Of a stretch of DNA of 64,000 nucleotides, positions 50,900 to 59,768 are shown in pieces. The notes beneath the pieces were generated by a model that saw only the letters and a program-made list of their open reading frames with translations, did no database searches and had not been told where the DNA came from. The position numbers and the translations under genes were made by a program. Each line of letters starts with the position of its first letter. The first letter of the stretch is position 1. Source of the stretch: Streptomyces vietnamensis (GTDB taxonomy: Bacteria; Actinomycetota; Actinomycetes; Streptomycetales; Streptomycetaceae); contig NZ_CP010407.1 of assembly GCF_000830005.1 (NCBI RefSeq), positions 7,576,001 to 7,640,000 of the forward strand, in the 5' to 3' direction.

Positions 50900-52087
50900 A
50901 TGAGCATCCGCGACGTCTACATCGTCGACGCCGTCCGCACCCCGATCGGGAAGTTCGGCGGCGCCCTCGCCGGCGTGCGTCCCGACGACCTCGCGGCTCA
51001 CGTGGTCCGCGCGCTCGTCGACCGCTCGCCCGCGCTCGACCCCGCGCGCGTGGACGACGTCTACTTCGGCGACGCCAACGGCGCGGGCGAGGACAACCGC
51101 GACGTCGCGCGGATGGCCGTCCTCCTCGCGGGCCTGCCCGTCACCGTCCCGGGCGTCACCGTCAACCGCCTCTGCGGCTCCGGCCTCGAAGCCGTCATCC
51201 AGGCCGCCCGCGCCATCGCCCTCGGCGACGCCTCCGTGGCGATCGCGGGCGGCGTCGAGTCGATGTCCCGCGCCCCCTGGGTCCTGCAGAAGCCCGAGCG
51301 GGCCTTCCCCGCCGGCCACCAGCAGCTCCACTCCACGACCCTCGGCTGGCGCATGACCAACCCGAAGATGCCCGCCGAGTGGACCGTCTCGCTCGGCGAG
51401 GGCGCGGAGCTCGTCGCCGACAAGCACGGCATCACCCGCGAGCAGCAGGACGCCTTCGCGCTCGCCAGCCACCGCAAGGCGGCCGAGGCCTGGGCGAAGG
51501 GGCTCTACGACGACGAGGTCGTCCCGTACCCCGGCGTGGACCTCGCCCGCGACGAGTGCATCCGCGACTCCACGTCCATGGAGGCCCTCGCCAAGCTCAA
51601 GCCGGCCTTCCGCCCCGAGGGCGGCACCGTCACCCCGGGCAACTCCTCGCCGCTCAACGACGGCGCCGCCGCCCTGCTCCTCGTCGACGAGGACGGGCTG
51701 CGCGAGACCGGCCGCGAGCCCCTCGCACGGATCCGCACCTCCGCGGTCACCGGGATCGAGCCCCAGCTCTTCGGCCTCGGCCCGGTCGCGGCGGTCCGCC
51801 GGGCCCTGGAGAAGGCCGGGCGCTCCTTCGCCGACCTGAGGACCTTCGAGCTCAACGAGGCCTTCGCGGCCCAGTCGCTCGGCTGCCTCGCGGAATGGCC
51901 GGAACTGGACCCCGACATCGTGAATCCTCGCGGCGGAGCGGTCGCGATCGGCCACCCGCTCGGCGCGTCCGGCGCCCGACTGGCCGGCTCGGTGGCGCAC
52001 CAGCTCGCCGCCGCCGGCTCCGGCACGGGCCTCGCCGCCCTCTGCATCGGCGTCGGCCAGGGCCTGGCGCTGGTCCTGGAGCGCTGA
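50900..52087 (+). CDS. Acetyl-CoA C-acyltransferase (thiolase)
   Basis: The protein has 395 residues. It cleaves 3-ketoacyl-CoA with CoA, or condenses acyl-CoAs. Catalytic residues are visible: Cys in VNRLCGSGLEA (near residue 92), His in AIGHPLGASGARL, and Cys in LCIGVGQGLAL. NEAF (FELNEAFAAQSL) is the thiolase-I signature. The sequence is close to the beta-ketoadipyl-CoA/degradative group, but no pathway genes adjoin it. It ends at a strong terminator. Confidence 0.94.
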   Translation: MSIRDVYIVDAVRTPIGKFGGALAGVRPDDLAAHVVRALVDRSPALDPARVDDVYFGDANGAGEDNRDVARMAVLLAGLPVTVPGVTVNRLCGSGLEAVIQAARAIALGDASVAIAGGVESMSRAPWVLQKPERAFPAGHQQLHSTTLGWRMTNPKMPAEWTVSLGEGAELVADKHGITREQQDAFALASHRKAAEAWAKGLYDDEVVPYPGVDLARDECIRDSTSMEALAKLKPAFRPEGGTVTPGNSSPLNDGAAALLLVDEDGLRETGREPLARIRTSAVTGIEPQLFGLGPVAAVRRALEKAGRSFADLRTFELNEAFAAQSLGCLAEWPELDPDIVNPRGGAVAIGHPLGASGARLAGSVAHQLAAAGSGTGLAALCIGVGQGLALVLER

Positions 52088-52111
52088 CGGCCCGCAAGTC
52101 CGCGACAGCAC

Positions 52112-52150
52112 GCGAGAGGGGTACGGGAGAGCCTCCCGTACCCCTCTCGC
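52112..52150. terminator. Bidirectional terminator, 18-bp stem
   Basis: A perfect 18-bp inverted repeat with a 3-base loop (arm core GAGAGGGGTACGGGAG) lies between the converging thiolase and thioredoxin genes. Confidence 0.9.
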
Positions 52151-52156
52151 CGTGGG

Positions 52157-52522
52157 TCACTTCGCCTGCGCGTCCTCGATCGACTTGCGGACCTCGTCCA
52201 TGTCCAGCTTGCGCGCCTGCCCGATGACGTCCTCCAGGGCGTTCTCCGGCAGCGCGCCCGGCTGCGCGAACACGGCCACGTTGTCGCGGACGATCATCAG
52301 GGTCGGGATCGAGCGGATCTCGAACGCCGCGGCCAGCTCCTGCTGCGCCTCGGTGTCCACCTTGGCGAAGACGAGATCCTGGTGCCGCTCGGACGCCGCC
52401 TCGAAGACCGGGCCGAACTGACGGCAGGGACCGCACCACGAAGCCCAGAAATCGATGAGCACGAACTCGTTCCCGCTCACGATCTCGTCGAAGTTGTCCT
52501 TGGTGAGCTCTACGGTGCTCAT
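52157..52522 (-). CDS. trxA: Thioredoxin
   Basis: The protein has 121 residues. The dithiol active site FWASWCGPCRQFGPVFE and the cis-Pro region IRSIPTLMIVRDN are intact. The C-terminal helix is slightly long. It reduces disulfides in the cytoplasm with thioredoxin reductase (encoded elsewhere). A SigR-type promoter lies 63-88 bp upstream, so it is probably induced by thiol oxidation. It is divergent from an FAD disulfide reductase. Confidence 0.95.
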   Translation of the reverse strand: MSTVELTKDNFDEIVSGNEFVLIDFWASWCGPCRQFGPVFEAASERHQDLVFAKVDTEAQQELAAAFEIRSIPTLMIVRDNVAVFAQPGALPENALEDVIGQARKLDMDEVRKSIEDAQAK

Positions 52523-52584
52523 GCTGCCTACCTTTCGGGTCTCCTGGCGTGGTCCTCACGGTCCCCCGGGGACTCGCCCGGCAC

Positions 52585-52610
52585 AACGGCGTATCGAGCC
52601 GCGCTATTCC
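52585..52610 (-). promoter_or_regulatory. SigR-type promoter of trxA
   Basis: Read leftward: GGAAT (52610-52606), 18 bases, GTT (52587-52585). This matches the GGAAT-18/19-GTT consensus of the disulfide-stress sigma factor SigR. The transcript would begin about 60 bp before the trxA ATG. Confidence 0.75.
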
Positions 52611-52636
52611 GCACCGCTGCCACCAGACTGGGAGCC

Positions 52637-54082
52637 ATGACACGAACGGTGGAAGACGAGCACACCTACGACGTCGTGGTGATCGGCGCGGGCCCGGTCG
52701 GCGAGAACGTCGTCGACCGGGTGCGGGCGGGCGGCCTGACCGCGGCGATCGTCGAGAGCGAGCTGATCGGCGGCGAGTGCTCGTACTGGGCGTGCATGCC
52801 CAGCAAGGCGCTGCTCCGTCCCGCGATCGCCCGCTCGGACGCCCGGAAGGTCGCGGGTCTGCGCGAGTCGGTCTACGGCCCGCTGGACGCGATGGAGGTC
52901 TTCGCCCACCGGGACAAGGTCGTCGGCCACTGGAAGGACGGGGGCCAGGTCGACTGGCTGGACTCGATCGACGTACGGGTCTTCCGCGGCCACGGCCGCC
53001 TCCACGGGCCGCGCAAGGTCGAGGTCACCAGTCCCGAGGGCGAGCGCCATGTGCTGACCGCCCGGCACGCGGTCGCCGTCTGCACCGGCACCCGCGCCCT
53101 CCTCCCCGAACTGCCGGGGCTGCCCGCGGCGCATCCCTGGACCAGCCGTGAGGCGACCAGCTCCGACCGGGTGCCCGAGCGGCTCGTCGTGGTCGGCGGG
53201 GGAGTGGTGGGCGTGGAGATGGCCACCGCGTACCAGGCCCTCGGGGCGAAGGTGACCCTGCTGGTACGGGGCGGGGGGCTGCTGCCGCGCATGGAGCCGT
53301 TCCTCGGCGAGCACGTGGCCGCCGCGCTCACCGCGCGCGGCGCTGACGTCCGTACCGACACGGCGGTGAGCGCGGTGGTGCGCGACGGGGGCACCGGCCC
53401 GGTCACCGTGCTCCTGGAGGGCGGCGACCACGTCGAGGGCGACGAGGTGCTGTTCGCGACCGGCCGCAAGCCGCGCACCGAGGACATCGGCCTGGAGACG
53501 GTCGGTCTGGCCCCGGGCTCCTGGCTCGACGTCGACGACAGCCTCCGGGTCACCGGAAGCGACTGGCTCTACGCCGTCGGCGACGTCAACCACCGCGCGC
53601 TCATGACCCACCAGGGCAAGTACCAGGCCCGGATCGCGGGCGCCGCGATCGCCGCCCGCGCGCAGGGCGGCGACTCCGCCCTGGACACCGGGCGGTGGGG
53701 CGCGCACGCGGCCACCGCCGACCACGCGGCCGTGACGCAGGTCGTGTTCAGCGACCCCGAGGCGGCCGCCGTCGGACTCACCCTCGCCGAGGCGGAGCGC
53801 GCCGGGTACCGGGTCCGGGCCGTGGACCTCGACATGCGGTCCGTCGCCGGGGCCGGCCTCTACGCCCAGGGGTACCGAGGGCACGCCCGGATGGTCGTCG
53901 ACCTCGACCGGGAGGTGGTGCTCGGCGCCGCCTTCGTCGGGCCCGGCATCGGGGAGCTCCTCCACTCGGCGACGGTCGCCGTCACGGGCGAGGTGCCGAT
54001 CGCCCGCCTGTGGCACGCCGTCCCCGCGTATCCGACGCTGAGCGAGGCGTGGCTGCGGCTGTTGGAGGCCTACCGGGGCTGA
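52637..54082 (+). CDS. FAD-dependent pyridine nucleotide-disulfide oxidoreductase
   Basis: The protein has 481 residues. The FAD site is YDVVVIGAGPVGENV, the redox pair ECSYWACMPSKAL (Cx4C), the NAD(P) site VVVGGGVVGVEMATAYQ, and the second FAD motif DWLYAVGDVNHRAL. The C-terminal dimerisation domain has HAVPAYPTLSEAWL, with the His-x-x-Pro and the following Glu. It belongs near dihydrolipoamide/mercuric reductase-like enzymes; the exact substrate is unknown. ATG 52637 has GGGAG very close, so a leaderless or weakly translated start is possible. Confidence 0.9.
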   Translation: MTRTVEDEHTYDVVVIGAGPVGENVVDRVRAGGLTAAIVESELIGGECSYWACMPSKALLRPAIARSDARKVAGLRESVYGPLDAMEVFAHRDKVVGHWKDGGQVDWLDSIDVRVFRGHGRLHGPRKVEVTSPEGERHVLTARHAVAVCTGTRALLPELPGLPAAHPWTSREATSSDRVPERLVVVGGGVVGVEMATAYQALGAKVTLLVRGGGLLPRMEPFLGEHVAAALTARGADVRTDTAVSAVVRDGGTGPVTVLLEGGDHVEGDEVLFATGRKPRTEDIGLETVGLAPGSWLDVDDSLRVTGSDWLYAVGDVNHRALMTHQGKYQARIAGAAIAARAQGGDSALDTGRWGAHAATADHAAVTQVVFSDPEAAAVGLTLAEAERAGYRVRAVDLDMRSVAGAGLYAQGYRGHARMVVDLDREVVLGAAFVGPGIGELLHSATVAVTGEVPIARLWHAVPAYPTLSEAWLRLLEAYRG

Positions 54083-54089
54083 CGTCCAG

Positions 54090-54824
54090 TCATTCCCTTT
54101 CGTTTTCCTCGGCGTTGAGGGGGATCAGGGCGCGCGCCGCCGAGCGCGCGGCCTCCAGGGCGGGCCGGGGATCCCGGCCCGGCTCCTGGCCGAGGACCAC
54201 CCGGGTGCTCAACCCGTCGAGCAGGGCCAGGAGTTCGGAGGCGCGCGCGCCGGCGTCCAGCGGGGCGAAGCGCCGGCGTGCCGCGCCCGCCGTGAGCAGG
54301 GTCTCCAGGTCCTCCTGCCAGCCCGTGTCCAGTTCGGCCTGGGCCTCGCGGAGCGCGGCGTTGCCGGGGGTGCGGGCCCAGAGCTCGATCCACAGGGTCC
54401 AGCGCGGATCGCGCGGGCCGCGCGGGAGGTAGAGCTCGAGGAAGAGGTCGAGCTTGCGCTCGGCCGTGATCCGCCGGGCGAGCAGGGCGCGCCGCTCCTC
54501 GGCGAGCGCGGCCTCGCTCCACCGGAGGGCGGCGAGCAGCAGCAGGTCCTTGCTGCCGAAGTAGTACAGGATGTGGCCGCCGCTGGTGCCGAGCCGCTCG
54601 GCGAGGGCCGACATGGTGAGGGAGGCGAGGCCGTCCTCGGCGATCGCCGCCATGGCCTCCTCCAGCATCCGTTCCTGGGTGATGTTGCCGTCCCGCCGTC
54701 GTGCCGCGCCTGCCACCGCCGCCGTCCCGTTCCGTTCGTCTCTGTCCGTCGCGTCTCCGCTGTCTGCGAGATCGACCTTAACCGCAACCTCCGAGGGTCT
54801 TGACGTGGCCTGAACCCGTCGCAC
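54090..54824 (-). CDS. TetR family regulator of the NCS1/amidohydrolase unit
   Basis: From GTG 54824 the product has 244 residues; GTG 54716 would give a conventional 208-residue protein starting AGAARRRDGN. The helix-turn-helix is LTMSALAERLGTSGGHILYYF. The C-terminal domain is of the type found in BetI-like sensors (LDLFLELYLPRGPRDPRWTLW). It is divergent from the permease gene across a 39-bp perfect palindrome, so it probably represses both in response to the transported compound or a product. Confidence 0.88.
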   Translation of the reverse strand: MRRVQATSRPSEVAVKVDLADSGDATDRDERNGTAAVAGAARRRDGNITQERMLEEAMAAIAEDGLASLTMSALAERLGTSGGHILYYFGSKDLLLLAALRWSEAALAEERRALLARRITAERKLDLFLELYLPRGPRDPRWTLWIELWARTPGNAALREAQAELDTGWQEDLETLLTAGAARRRFAPLDAGARASELLALLDGLSTRVVLGQEPGRDPRPALEAARSAARALIPLNAEENERE

Positions 54825-54825
54825 A

Positions 54826-54864
54826 TCTTGAATGCCGTTCTAAAAGTTAGAACGGCATTCAAGA
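54826..54864. promoter_or_regulatory. 39-bp perfect palindromic operator
   Basis: Two 18-bp arms (TCTTGAATGCCGTTCTAA and complement) flank the 3-base centre AAG. It lies between TetR and NCS1 genes, with symmetric TTAGAAC elements that could be -10 regions on both strands. The size would accommodate two TetR dimers. Confidence 0.85.
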
Positions 54865-54899
54865 CGGCGTGCAGGCGTCGTCCACGACAGGAGTGCGGT

Positions 54900-56303
54900 G
54901 TGCTCGAACACGAGACGGCGCCCGTGACCACGGGCCGGACAGCGACCGACGAGGTCTTCCAGGTCGAGGAACACGGAATCGACCCCATCCCCGACGCCGA
55001 ACGGCACGGCGGCGCCAAGGACGTCTTCTGGCTCTGGTTCGGCTCGAACCTCACCTTCACCTACGTCATCAACGGCGCCCTCGCCGTCGCCTTCGGGCTC
55101 TCCTTCTGGCAGGCCACCGCCGTCGTCGTGCTCGGCGGCCTCTCCTTCCTCGCCATCGGCGCGGCCGGACTCAGCGGCGTGCGCACCGGCACCGCCACCC
55201 TCGTCATCTCCCGCGCCGCCTTCGGCCGCCGCGGGAACTGGCCCGCCGGCCTGCTGAACTGGATCGTCAGCATCGGCTACACCATCGTCAACACCGTCGT
55301 GGGCACCCTCGCCCTCGAAGCCTTCTTCACCGACCTCGGCTGGAACGGCGGACACACCGCCCGCGCCCTCGCGCTCGCCGTCACCCTCGCGCTGACCTTC
55401 GCCGTCGCCCTCTGGGGCCACGCCACCGTCCAGTTCGCCGAACGCTGGATGGCGTACGTCCTCGCCGCCGGCTTCGCCGCCCTGCTCGTCCTCGTCCTGC
55501 CCGGCGCCGACACCGCCGCCCCCGCCGCCGCGCCCGGCGCCTCCGGCTGGAGCCTCGCCTTCGTCGTGATGCTCGCGGGCCCCTTCTCGTACCTCCCCAT
55601 GCCCGCCGACTACACCCGCTACCTGCCCCGCACGACCAGCCTCAGGGCCGTCACCTGGAGCGGCGCCCTCGGCGGCTTCGTCTCCTCCGTCGCCCTCGGC
55701 GTCGCCGGCGTGGCCGCCGCGACCCAGGCCGACATGACCGACGCCGTCGCGGGCACCGAGAGCCTCCTCCCCGGCTGGTTCCAGCCCCTCTTCCTCGCCC
55801 TGGTCCTCGGCGGCTCCGTCACCAACTCGATCATCACGCTCTACTCGTCGAGCCTGAACCTCCAGGTCCTCGGCATCCCCTGGAGCCGCGCCCGCGCCAT
55901 CGTCATCAGCGCGGCCGTCACCGCCGTCGGCTCCCTCGGCGCCCTCTTCCTCACCGACTTCACCACCTCCCTCCTCTCCTTCCTCTCCCTCCTGATCATC
56001 GTCTTCGCCCCCTGGGGCGGGGTCTTCCTCGCCGACATGGTGCTCCGCCGCTGCACCTACGACTCCGCAGGCCTGCACGCCGACACGGGCGGCACCTACT
56101 GGTACCGCTCCGGCTGGCACCCGGCCGGCATGACCGCGCTCCTCGCCGGCCTCGTCTTCTCCGCGCTCACCTGCGACTCCGAGCTGTGGACCGGCCCCCT
56201 CGTCGCCCCGCTCGGCGGCGCGGACCTCACGCTCCTCGGCGCGGTCGTCTCCGCCCTGGTGTACGTGCTCCTCGCCCGCCGCACCGTCGCCCCCGTCCAG
56301 TAA
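54900..56303 (+). CDS. NCS1 family cytosine/purine permease
   Basis: The protein has 467 residues from GTG 54900 (AGGAG upstream; earlier frames run into the palindrome). About 12 membrane segments are present. NCS1 markers include the N-terminal GIDPIPDAERHGGAKDVFWL, the substrate region WFGSNLTFTYVINGALA, and PMPADYTRYLPR. It imports a nucleobase or hydantoin-like compound. The amidohydrolase follows by 30 bp, so the pair likely imports and then hydrolyses the same compound. Confidence 0.92.
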   Translation: MLEHETAPVTTGRTATDEVFQVEEHGIDPIPDAERHGGAKDVFWLWFGSNLTFTYVINGALAVAFGLSFWQATAVVVLGGLSFLAIGAAGLSGVRTGTATLVISRAAFGRRGNWPAGLLNWIVSIGYTIVNTVVGTLALEAFFTDLGWNGGHTARALALAVTLALTFAVALWGHATVQFAERWMAYVLAAGFAALLVLVLPGADTAAPAAAPGASGWSLAFVVMLAGPFSYLPMPADYTRYLPRTTSLRAVTWSGALGGFVSSVALGVAGVAAATQADMTDAVAGTESLLPGWFQPLFLALVLGGSVTNSIITLYSSSLNLQVLGIPWSRARAIVISAAVTAVGSLGALFLTDFTTSLLSFLSLLIIVFAPWGGVFLADMVLRRCTYDSAGLHADTGGTYWYRSGWHPAGMTALLAGLVFSALTCDSELWTGPLVAPLGGADLTLLGAVVSALVYVLLARRTVAPVQ

Positions 56304-56333
56304 GCACCCCCGTACGACACGGAGTTCCGCCCC

Positions 56334-57995
56334 ATGAACCACACCGCCCCCGCCGACCTCGTCCTCACCGGGGCCCGCATCCACACCGTCGACCCGGCGC
56401 TCCCCGAGGCCGAGGCCCTCGCCGTCCGCGCCGGCCGCATCGTCTGGCTCGGCCCCGACGCCGAAGCGGCCGCCTTGACGGGCCCCGACACCCGGATCCT
56501 CGACGCCGGCGGGCGGCTCGTCCTGCCCGGCTTCGTCGACGCCCACAACCACGTCCGCCTCGGCTCCGACGACGCCTGCGTCCAGCTCGCCGGAGCCCGC
56601 ACCCTCGACGCGATCCACGCACGCGTCCGCACCTGGCACGAGGCCCACCCGGACGCCGACTGGATCGAGGCCGAGGCCTTCGACTACTCCGCGATCCCCG
56701 ACGGACGGATGCCCACCGCCGCCGACCTCGACCCGGCCACCGGCGACACCCCCGCCCTCGTCCTCAGCTACGACGTCCACACCGCCTGGCTGAACACCGC
56801 CGCCCTCCGCAGGCTCGGCGTCGACCGCGACCACACCGACCTGCCCTTCGGGCGGGCCGTCACCGACCCGGAGACCGGCGAACCCACCGGATTCGTCAAG
56901 GACTTCGCCGTCAAGGGCCTCTCCCGCGACGGCCACCGCGCCCTGCGCGCGCTCGGCCTCCCCTGGGCCTCGACCGACCGGCAGTACGGCCGGCTCGCCA
57001 AGAGCCTCGACGACGCCATCGGCTACGGCATCACCACCGTCGTCGAACCGCAGAACTCCCTCGACGACCTCGCCCTCTTCGAGCGCGCCCGCGCCGAGGG
57101 CCGGCTCCGCTCCCGCATCGTCGCCGCGCTCTTCCACCCGCGCGGCACCACCGAGGCGGACCTGGACGCCTTCGAGACGGCGGCCGCCGCGTACGCCGAC
57201 GACCGCCTCCGCGTCGGCCCGCTCAAGCTGTACATCGACGACGTCGTCGAACCCCGCACCGCCGCCCTCCTGGAGCCGTACGCCGGCTGCTCCCACCACC
57301 GCGGCGACACCTTCTACCCGCCCGAGGAGTTCGCCGAGCTGCTCACCCGGCTCGACGCGCGCGGCTTCCAGTGCTTCGTCCACGCCACCGGCGACCGGGG
57401 CATCCGCACCGTCCTCGACGCCGTCGAGCGGGCCCGCGCCGTCAACGGGCCGCGCGACGCCCGCCACCAGGTCGTCCACGTCGAGTGCCTCGACCCGGCC
57501 GACACCCCGCGCTTCGCCGAGCTCGGCGTCATCGCCTGCATGCAGCCCCGGCACGCCGCGCCCGACATCGCCGGACCGGGCCAGGACTGGGCCGAGAACG
57601 TCGGCCCCGAGCGCTGGCACAAGGCCTGGCCGCTGCGCAGCCTGCACGCGGCCGGCGCGGTCCTCGCCCTCTCCAGCGACTGGAACGTCGCCGAGATGGA
57701 CCCGATGGTCGGCATCCACGCGGCCGTCACCCGCCGCCCGCCCGGCGGCGGCGAGGCCTGGACGGCGGGCGAGACGATCGACGTCGCCACCGCCGTCGAG
57801 GGCTACACGATGGGCTCGGCCCACGCCAACTTCCTGGAGCACGAGCGGGGCTCGCTGACGGTGGGCAAGCTGGCCGACTTCGTCGTCCTCTCCCGCGACA
57901 TCCTGCGCATCGCCCCCGAGGAGATCCCGGGCACGGTGGCGGAGACGGTCGTGGTGGGCGGCGAGGTGGTCGTGGACCGCAGGGCGGAGGCGTAG
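56334..57995 (+). CDS. Amidohydrolase family 3 protein (YtcJ-like)
   Basis: The protein has 553 residues. The metal-binding strand is GFVDAHNHVRLG (HxH). Later ligands appear in CFVHATGDRGIRTVLDAVE, HVECLDPADTPRFAELGV and LSSDWNVAEMDPM. The C-terminal composite domain reads GSLTVGKLADFVVLSRD. It is cytoplasmic, hydrolysing an amide or C-N bond; substrate unknown. It is co-transcribed with the NCS1 permease under the TetR operator. Confidence 0.92.
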   Translation: MNHTAPADLVLTGARIHTVDPALPEAEALAVRAGRIVWLGPDAEAAALTGPDTRILDAGGRLVLPGFVDAHNHVRLGSDDACVQLAGARTLDAIHARVRTWHEAHPDADWIEAEAFDYSAIPDGRMPTAADLDPATGDTPALVLSYDVHTAWLNTAALRRLGVDRDHTDLPFGRAVTDPETGEPTGFVKDFAVKGLSRDGHRALRALGLPWASTDRQYGRLAKSLDDAIGYGITTVVEPQNSLDDLALFERARAEGRLRSRIVAALFHPRGTTEADLDAFETAAAAYADDRLRVGPLKLYIDDVVEPRTAALLEPYAGCSHHRGDTFYPPEEFAELLTRLDARGFQCFVHATGDRGIRTVLDAVERARAVNGPRDARHQVVHVECLDPADTPRFAELGVIACMQPRHAAPDIAGPGQDWAENVGPERWHKAWPLRSLHAAGAVLALSSDWNVAEMDPMVGIHAAVTRRPPGGGEAWTAGETIDVATAVEGYTMGSAHANFLEHERGSLTVGKLADFVVLSRDILRIAPEEIPGTVAETVVVGGEVVVDRRAEA

Positions 57996-58036
57996 GGGCT
58001 GTCGCCCTGATCCGCCGGACAGGCCTCAGGGGCCTC

Positions 58037-58921
58037 TCAGTGGCCGCCGCCGGATTCCACCGCCATCCGCCGCACGAAGCGGCGGCCCGCGTCACGTGAC
58101 TCGTACACCCCGTCCTGGGTGGCGACGAGCAGCCGGCGGGCGTCCACGGCGGTGAGCGCCTGCGGGGCGCCGCCCGGCACGGTGGCGATCCGGGTCCAGG
58201 AGGTGCCCCCGGCCGTCCCGCGGAAGAGGACGCCCTCCGGGTCGATGCCGAAGAGGGCGTCCGGGGCGGCCCACGACACGTACGCGAGGACCCGCTCGGA
58301 GGCCGGGGCGAAGGTCCTGCCGCCGTCCGCGGAGCGGGCCACGCCGGTCTCGGTGGTGGCGAGGACGGTGCCGGGGGCGGCGGGGGAGACGGCGATGTCG
58401 AGGGCGCGGAGCGCGGCGCGGTCCTCCCAGGTGACGCCGTCGGCGCTGACCCGCAGGAGGCCGTTCGCGCTGTCGTAGCCGTAGACGGTGGAGTCGGGCG
58501 CGGTGTCGAGCGCGTGGAAGTCGACCTTTCCCGCGAGGGACTTCTCCCGCCAGCTGCGGCCGGAGTCCGTCGACGTGATGAGCCCGAGGTCGGCGGGCCC
58601 GTCGCCGCCGGACGCCGGGTGCCCGCTGGCGAGGAAGTCGCCCTTCGCGGTGACCGTGAAGCCCATGAAGTCGTCGCGGCGGTCACCGACCAGGACCGGC
58701 CGGCCGTCGGCGTCCGGGCGGTGGAGGCCCTGATGGGTGGCGACGTAGAGGGTGCCGTCGCGCAGCCCGAGGCCGTGGATGTGGCTGAGCGCCGATCCGG
58801 CACCGGCGGCATCGTCGGCCGGGTCCCCGGAGGAGCAGGCGGTCAGGGTCAGCGCGAGGGCGGCGGCGGTGAGGGCGGCGCCGAGGGTCGTGGCCGGGCG
58901 GCCGGAGAAGTACGTCTTCAT
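58037..58921 (-). CDS. BNR-repeat lipoprotein (F510_1955-type)
   Basis: From ATG 58921 the product has 294 residues. A signal peptide ends with the lipobox LTLTACSS. The mature protein is a beta-propeller with Asp-box/BNR repeats: STDSGRSW, SADGVTW, SADGGRTF, GTSW and SRDAGRRF. An N-terminal HIHGLGLRDGTLYVATHQG opens it. It is probably a surface binding protein rather than a glycosidase. It clusters with the DUF305 and DUF6153 genes on the same strand. Confidence 0.87.
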   Translation of the reverse strand: MKTYFSGRPATTLGAALTAAALALTLTACSSGDPADDAAGAGSALSHIHGLGLRDGTLYVATHQGLHRPDADGRPVLVGDRRDDFMGFTVTAKGDFLASGHPASGGDGPADLGLITSTDSGRSWREKSLAGKVDFHALDTAPDSTVYGYDSANGLLRVSADGVTWEDRAALRALDIAVSPAAPGTVLATTETGVARSADGGRTFAPASERVLAYVSWAAPDALFGIDPEGVLFRGTAGGTSWTRIATVPGGAPQALTAVDARRLLVATQDGVYESRDAGRRFVRRMAVESGGGH

Positions 58922-59032
58922 CGTTCTTTCGCCAGGGGTACGGGAGGCACGCGGGCGCGCCGGCGGGGCGGCCCGCCCCTTCAGGGACGGGCCGCCGTGA
59001 CGCACGCGCGCGTGGGCCGGGGAGGAACCGGA

Positions 59033-59662
59033 TCAGAGCCGGTCGAGGATCTTCTTCAGCTGGGCGATCTCGGCGGACTGGGTCCGCACGACGTCGTCGG
59101 CGAGCTTCTTGGCCGTGGCGTTGCCGCCGCTCTTCTGCTCGTCCTTCGCCATGGCGACGGCGCCGTCGTGGTGGGCGATCATCAACTCGGCGAACTTCTG
59201 GTCGAAGGCCTTGCCCTTCGTGGCGGCCAGGTCCTTCATGTCCTGGTCGGACATCATCCCGCCCATGGAGTGTCCGGCGGACTCCGGCTTGCCCCAGCCC
59301 TTGAGCCAGGTCTTCATCTTCTGGATCTCGGGGTCCTGGGCCTGCTCGATCGCGGTGACCAGCTTCTTGACCTCGGGGTCCTCGGCCCGGCCATCGGCGA
59401 GCTTCGCCATCTCCAGGGCCTGCTGGTGGTGGGGGATCATCATCTGCGCGAACATGACGTCCGCGTCGTTGAAGCCGCCGGGGGCGGTGTCGCCGGCGGC
59501 GGCCGGAGCGGAGGCGGTCGCGGAGGACGAGGCGGACGTGCCGCCGTGGTCCATGCCGCTCATGCCGTCGTCGGTGCCGCAGGCGGTGAGGAGCAGCCCG
59601 GCTCCGGCGAGGGCGGCGGCCAGGGCGAGCTTGCGGGTGGTGCGGTTCGTGAAGGCACGCAT
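59033..59662 (-). CDS. DUF305 lipoprotein (Met/His-rich)
   Basis: The protein has 209 residues. Lipobox GLLLTACG at about residue 28, then a Met/Gly/His stretch MSGMDHGG. DUF305 helices carry MFAQMMIPHHQQALEMA and ELMIAHHDGAVAMAKDE, the paired M-x-x-H-H sites thought to bind copper or other metals outside the cell. It lies between the BNR lipoprotein and DUF6153 genes. The cluster probably handles a metal at the envelope (inference). Confidence 0.92.
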   Translation of the reverse strand: MRAFTNRTTRKLALAAALAGAGLLLTACGTDDGMSGMDHGGTSASSSATASAPAAAGDTAPGGFNDADVMFAQMMIPHHQQALEMAKLADGRAEDPEVKKLVTAIEQAQDPEIQKMKTWLKGWGKPESAGHSMGGMMSDQDMKDLAATKGKAFDQKFAELMIAHHDGAVAMAKDEQKSGGNATAKKLADDVVRTQSAEIAQLKKILDRL

Positions 59663-59768
59663 GGTGAGACCTCGTGGGTGCTGTGTGTACGTACGACGTA
59701 CGGGCGGAAGGGAGGACCGGAGGTGCGCGCGGGCAGCGCGAAGGGGCCCGTGGCGCGTCGGGGTCGGT

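Noticed and set aside
54840-57842. A 1000-codon open frame on the minus strand opposite the permease and amidohydrolase
   Set aside because: It is the usual antisense shadow of high-GC coding DNA: its composition is Gly/Glu/Asp/Val repetitive and no domain is visible, while the plus strand has two clear enzymes.
54869-58099. A 1076-codon plus-strand frame across the same genes
   Set aside because: The translation is almost entirely Arg/Pro/His, typical of a wrong frame of G/C-ending codons.
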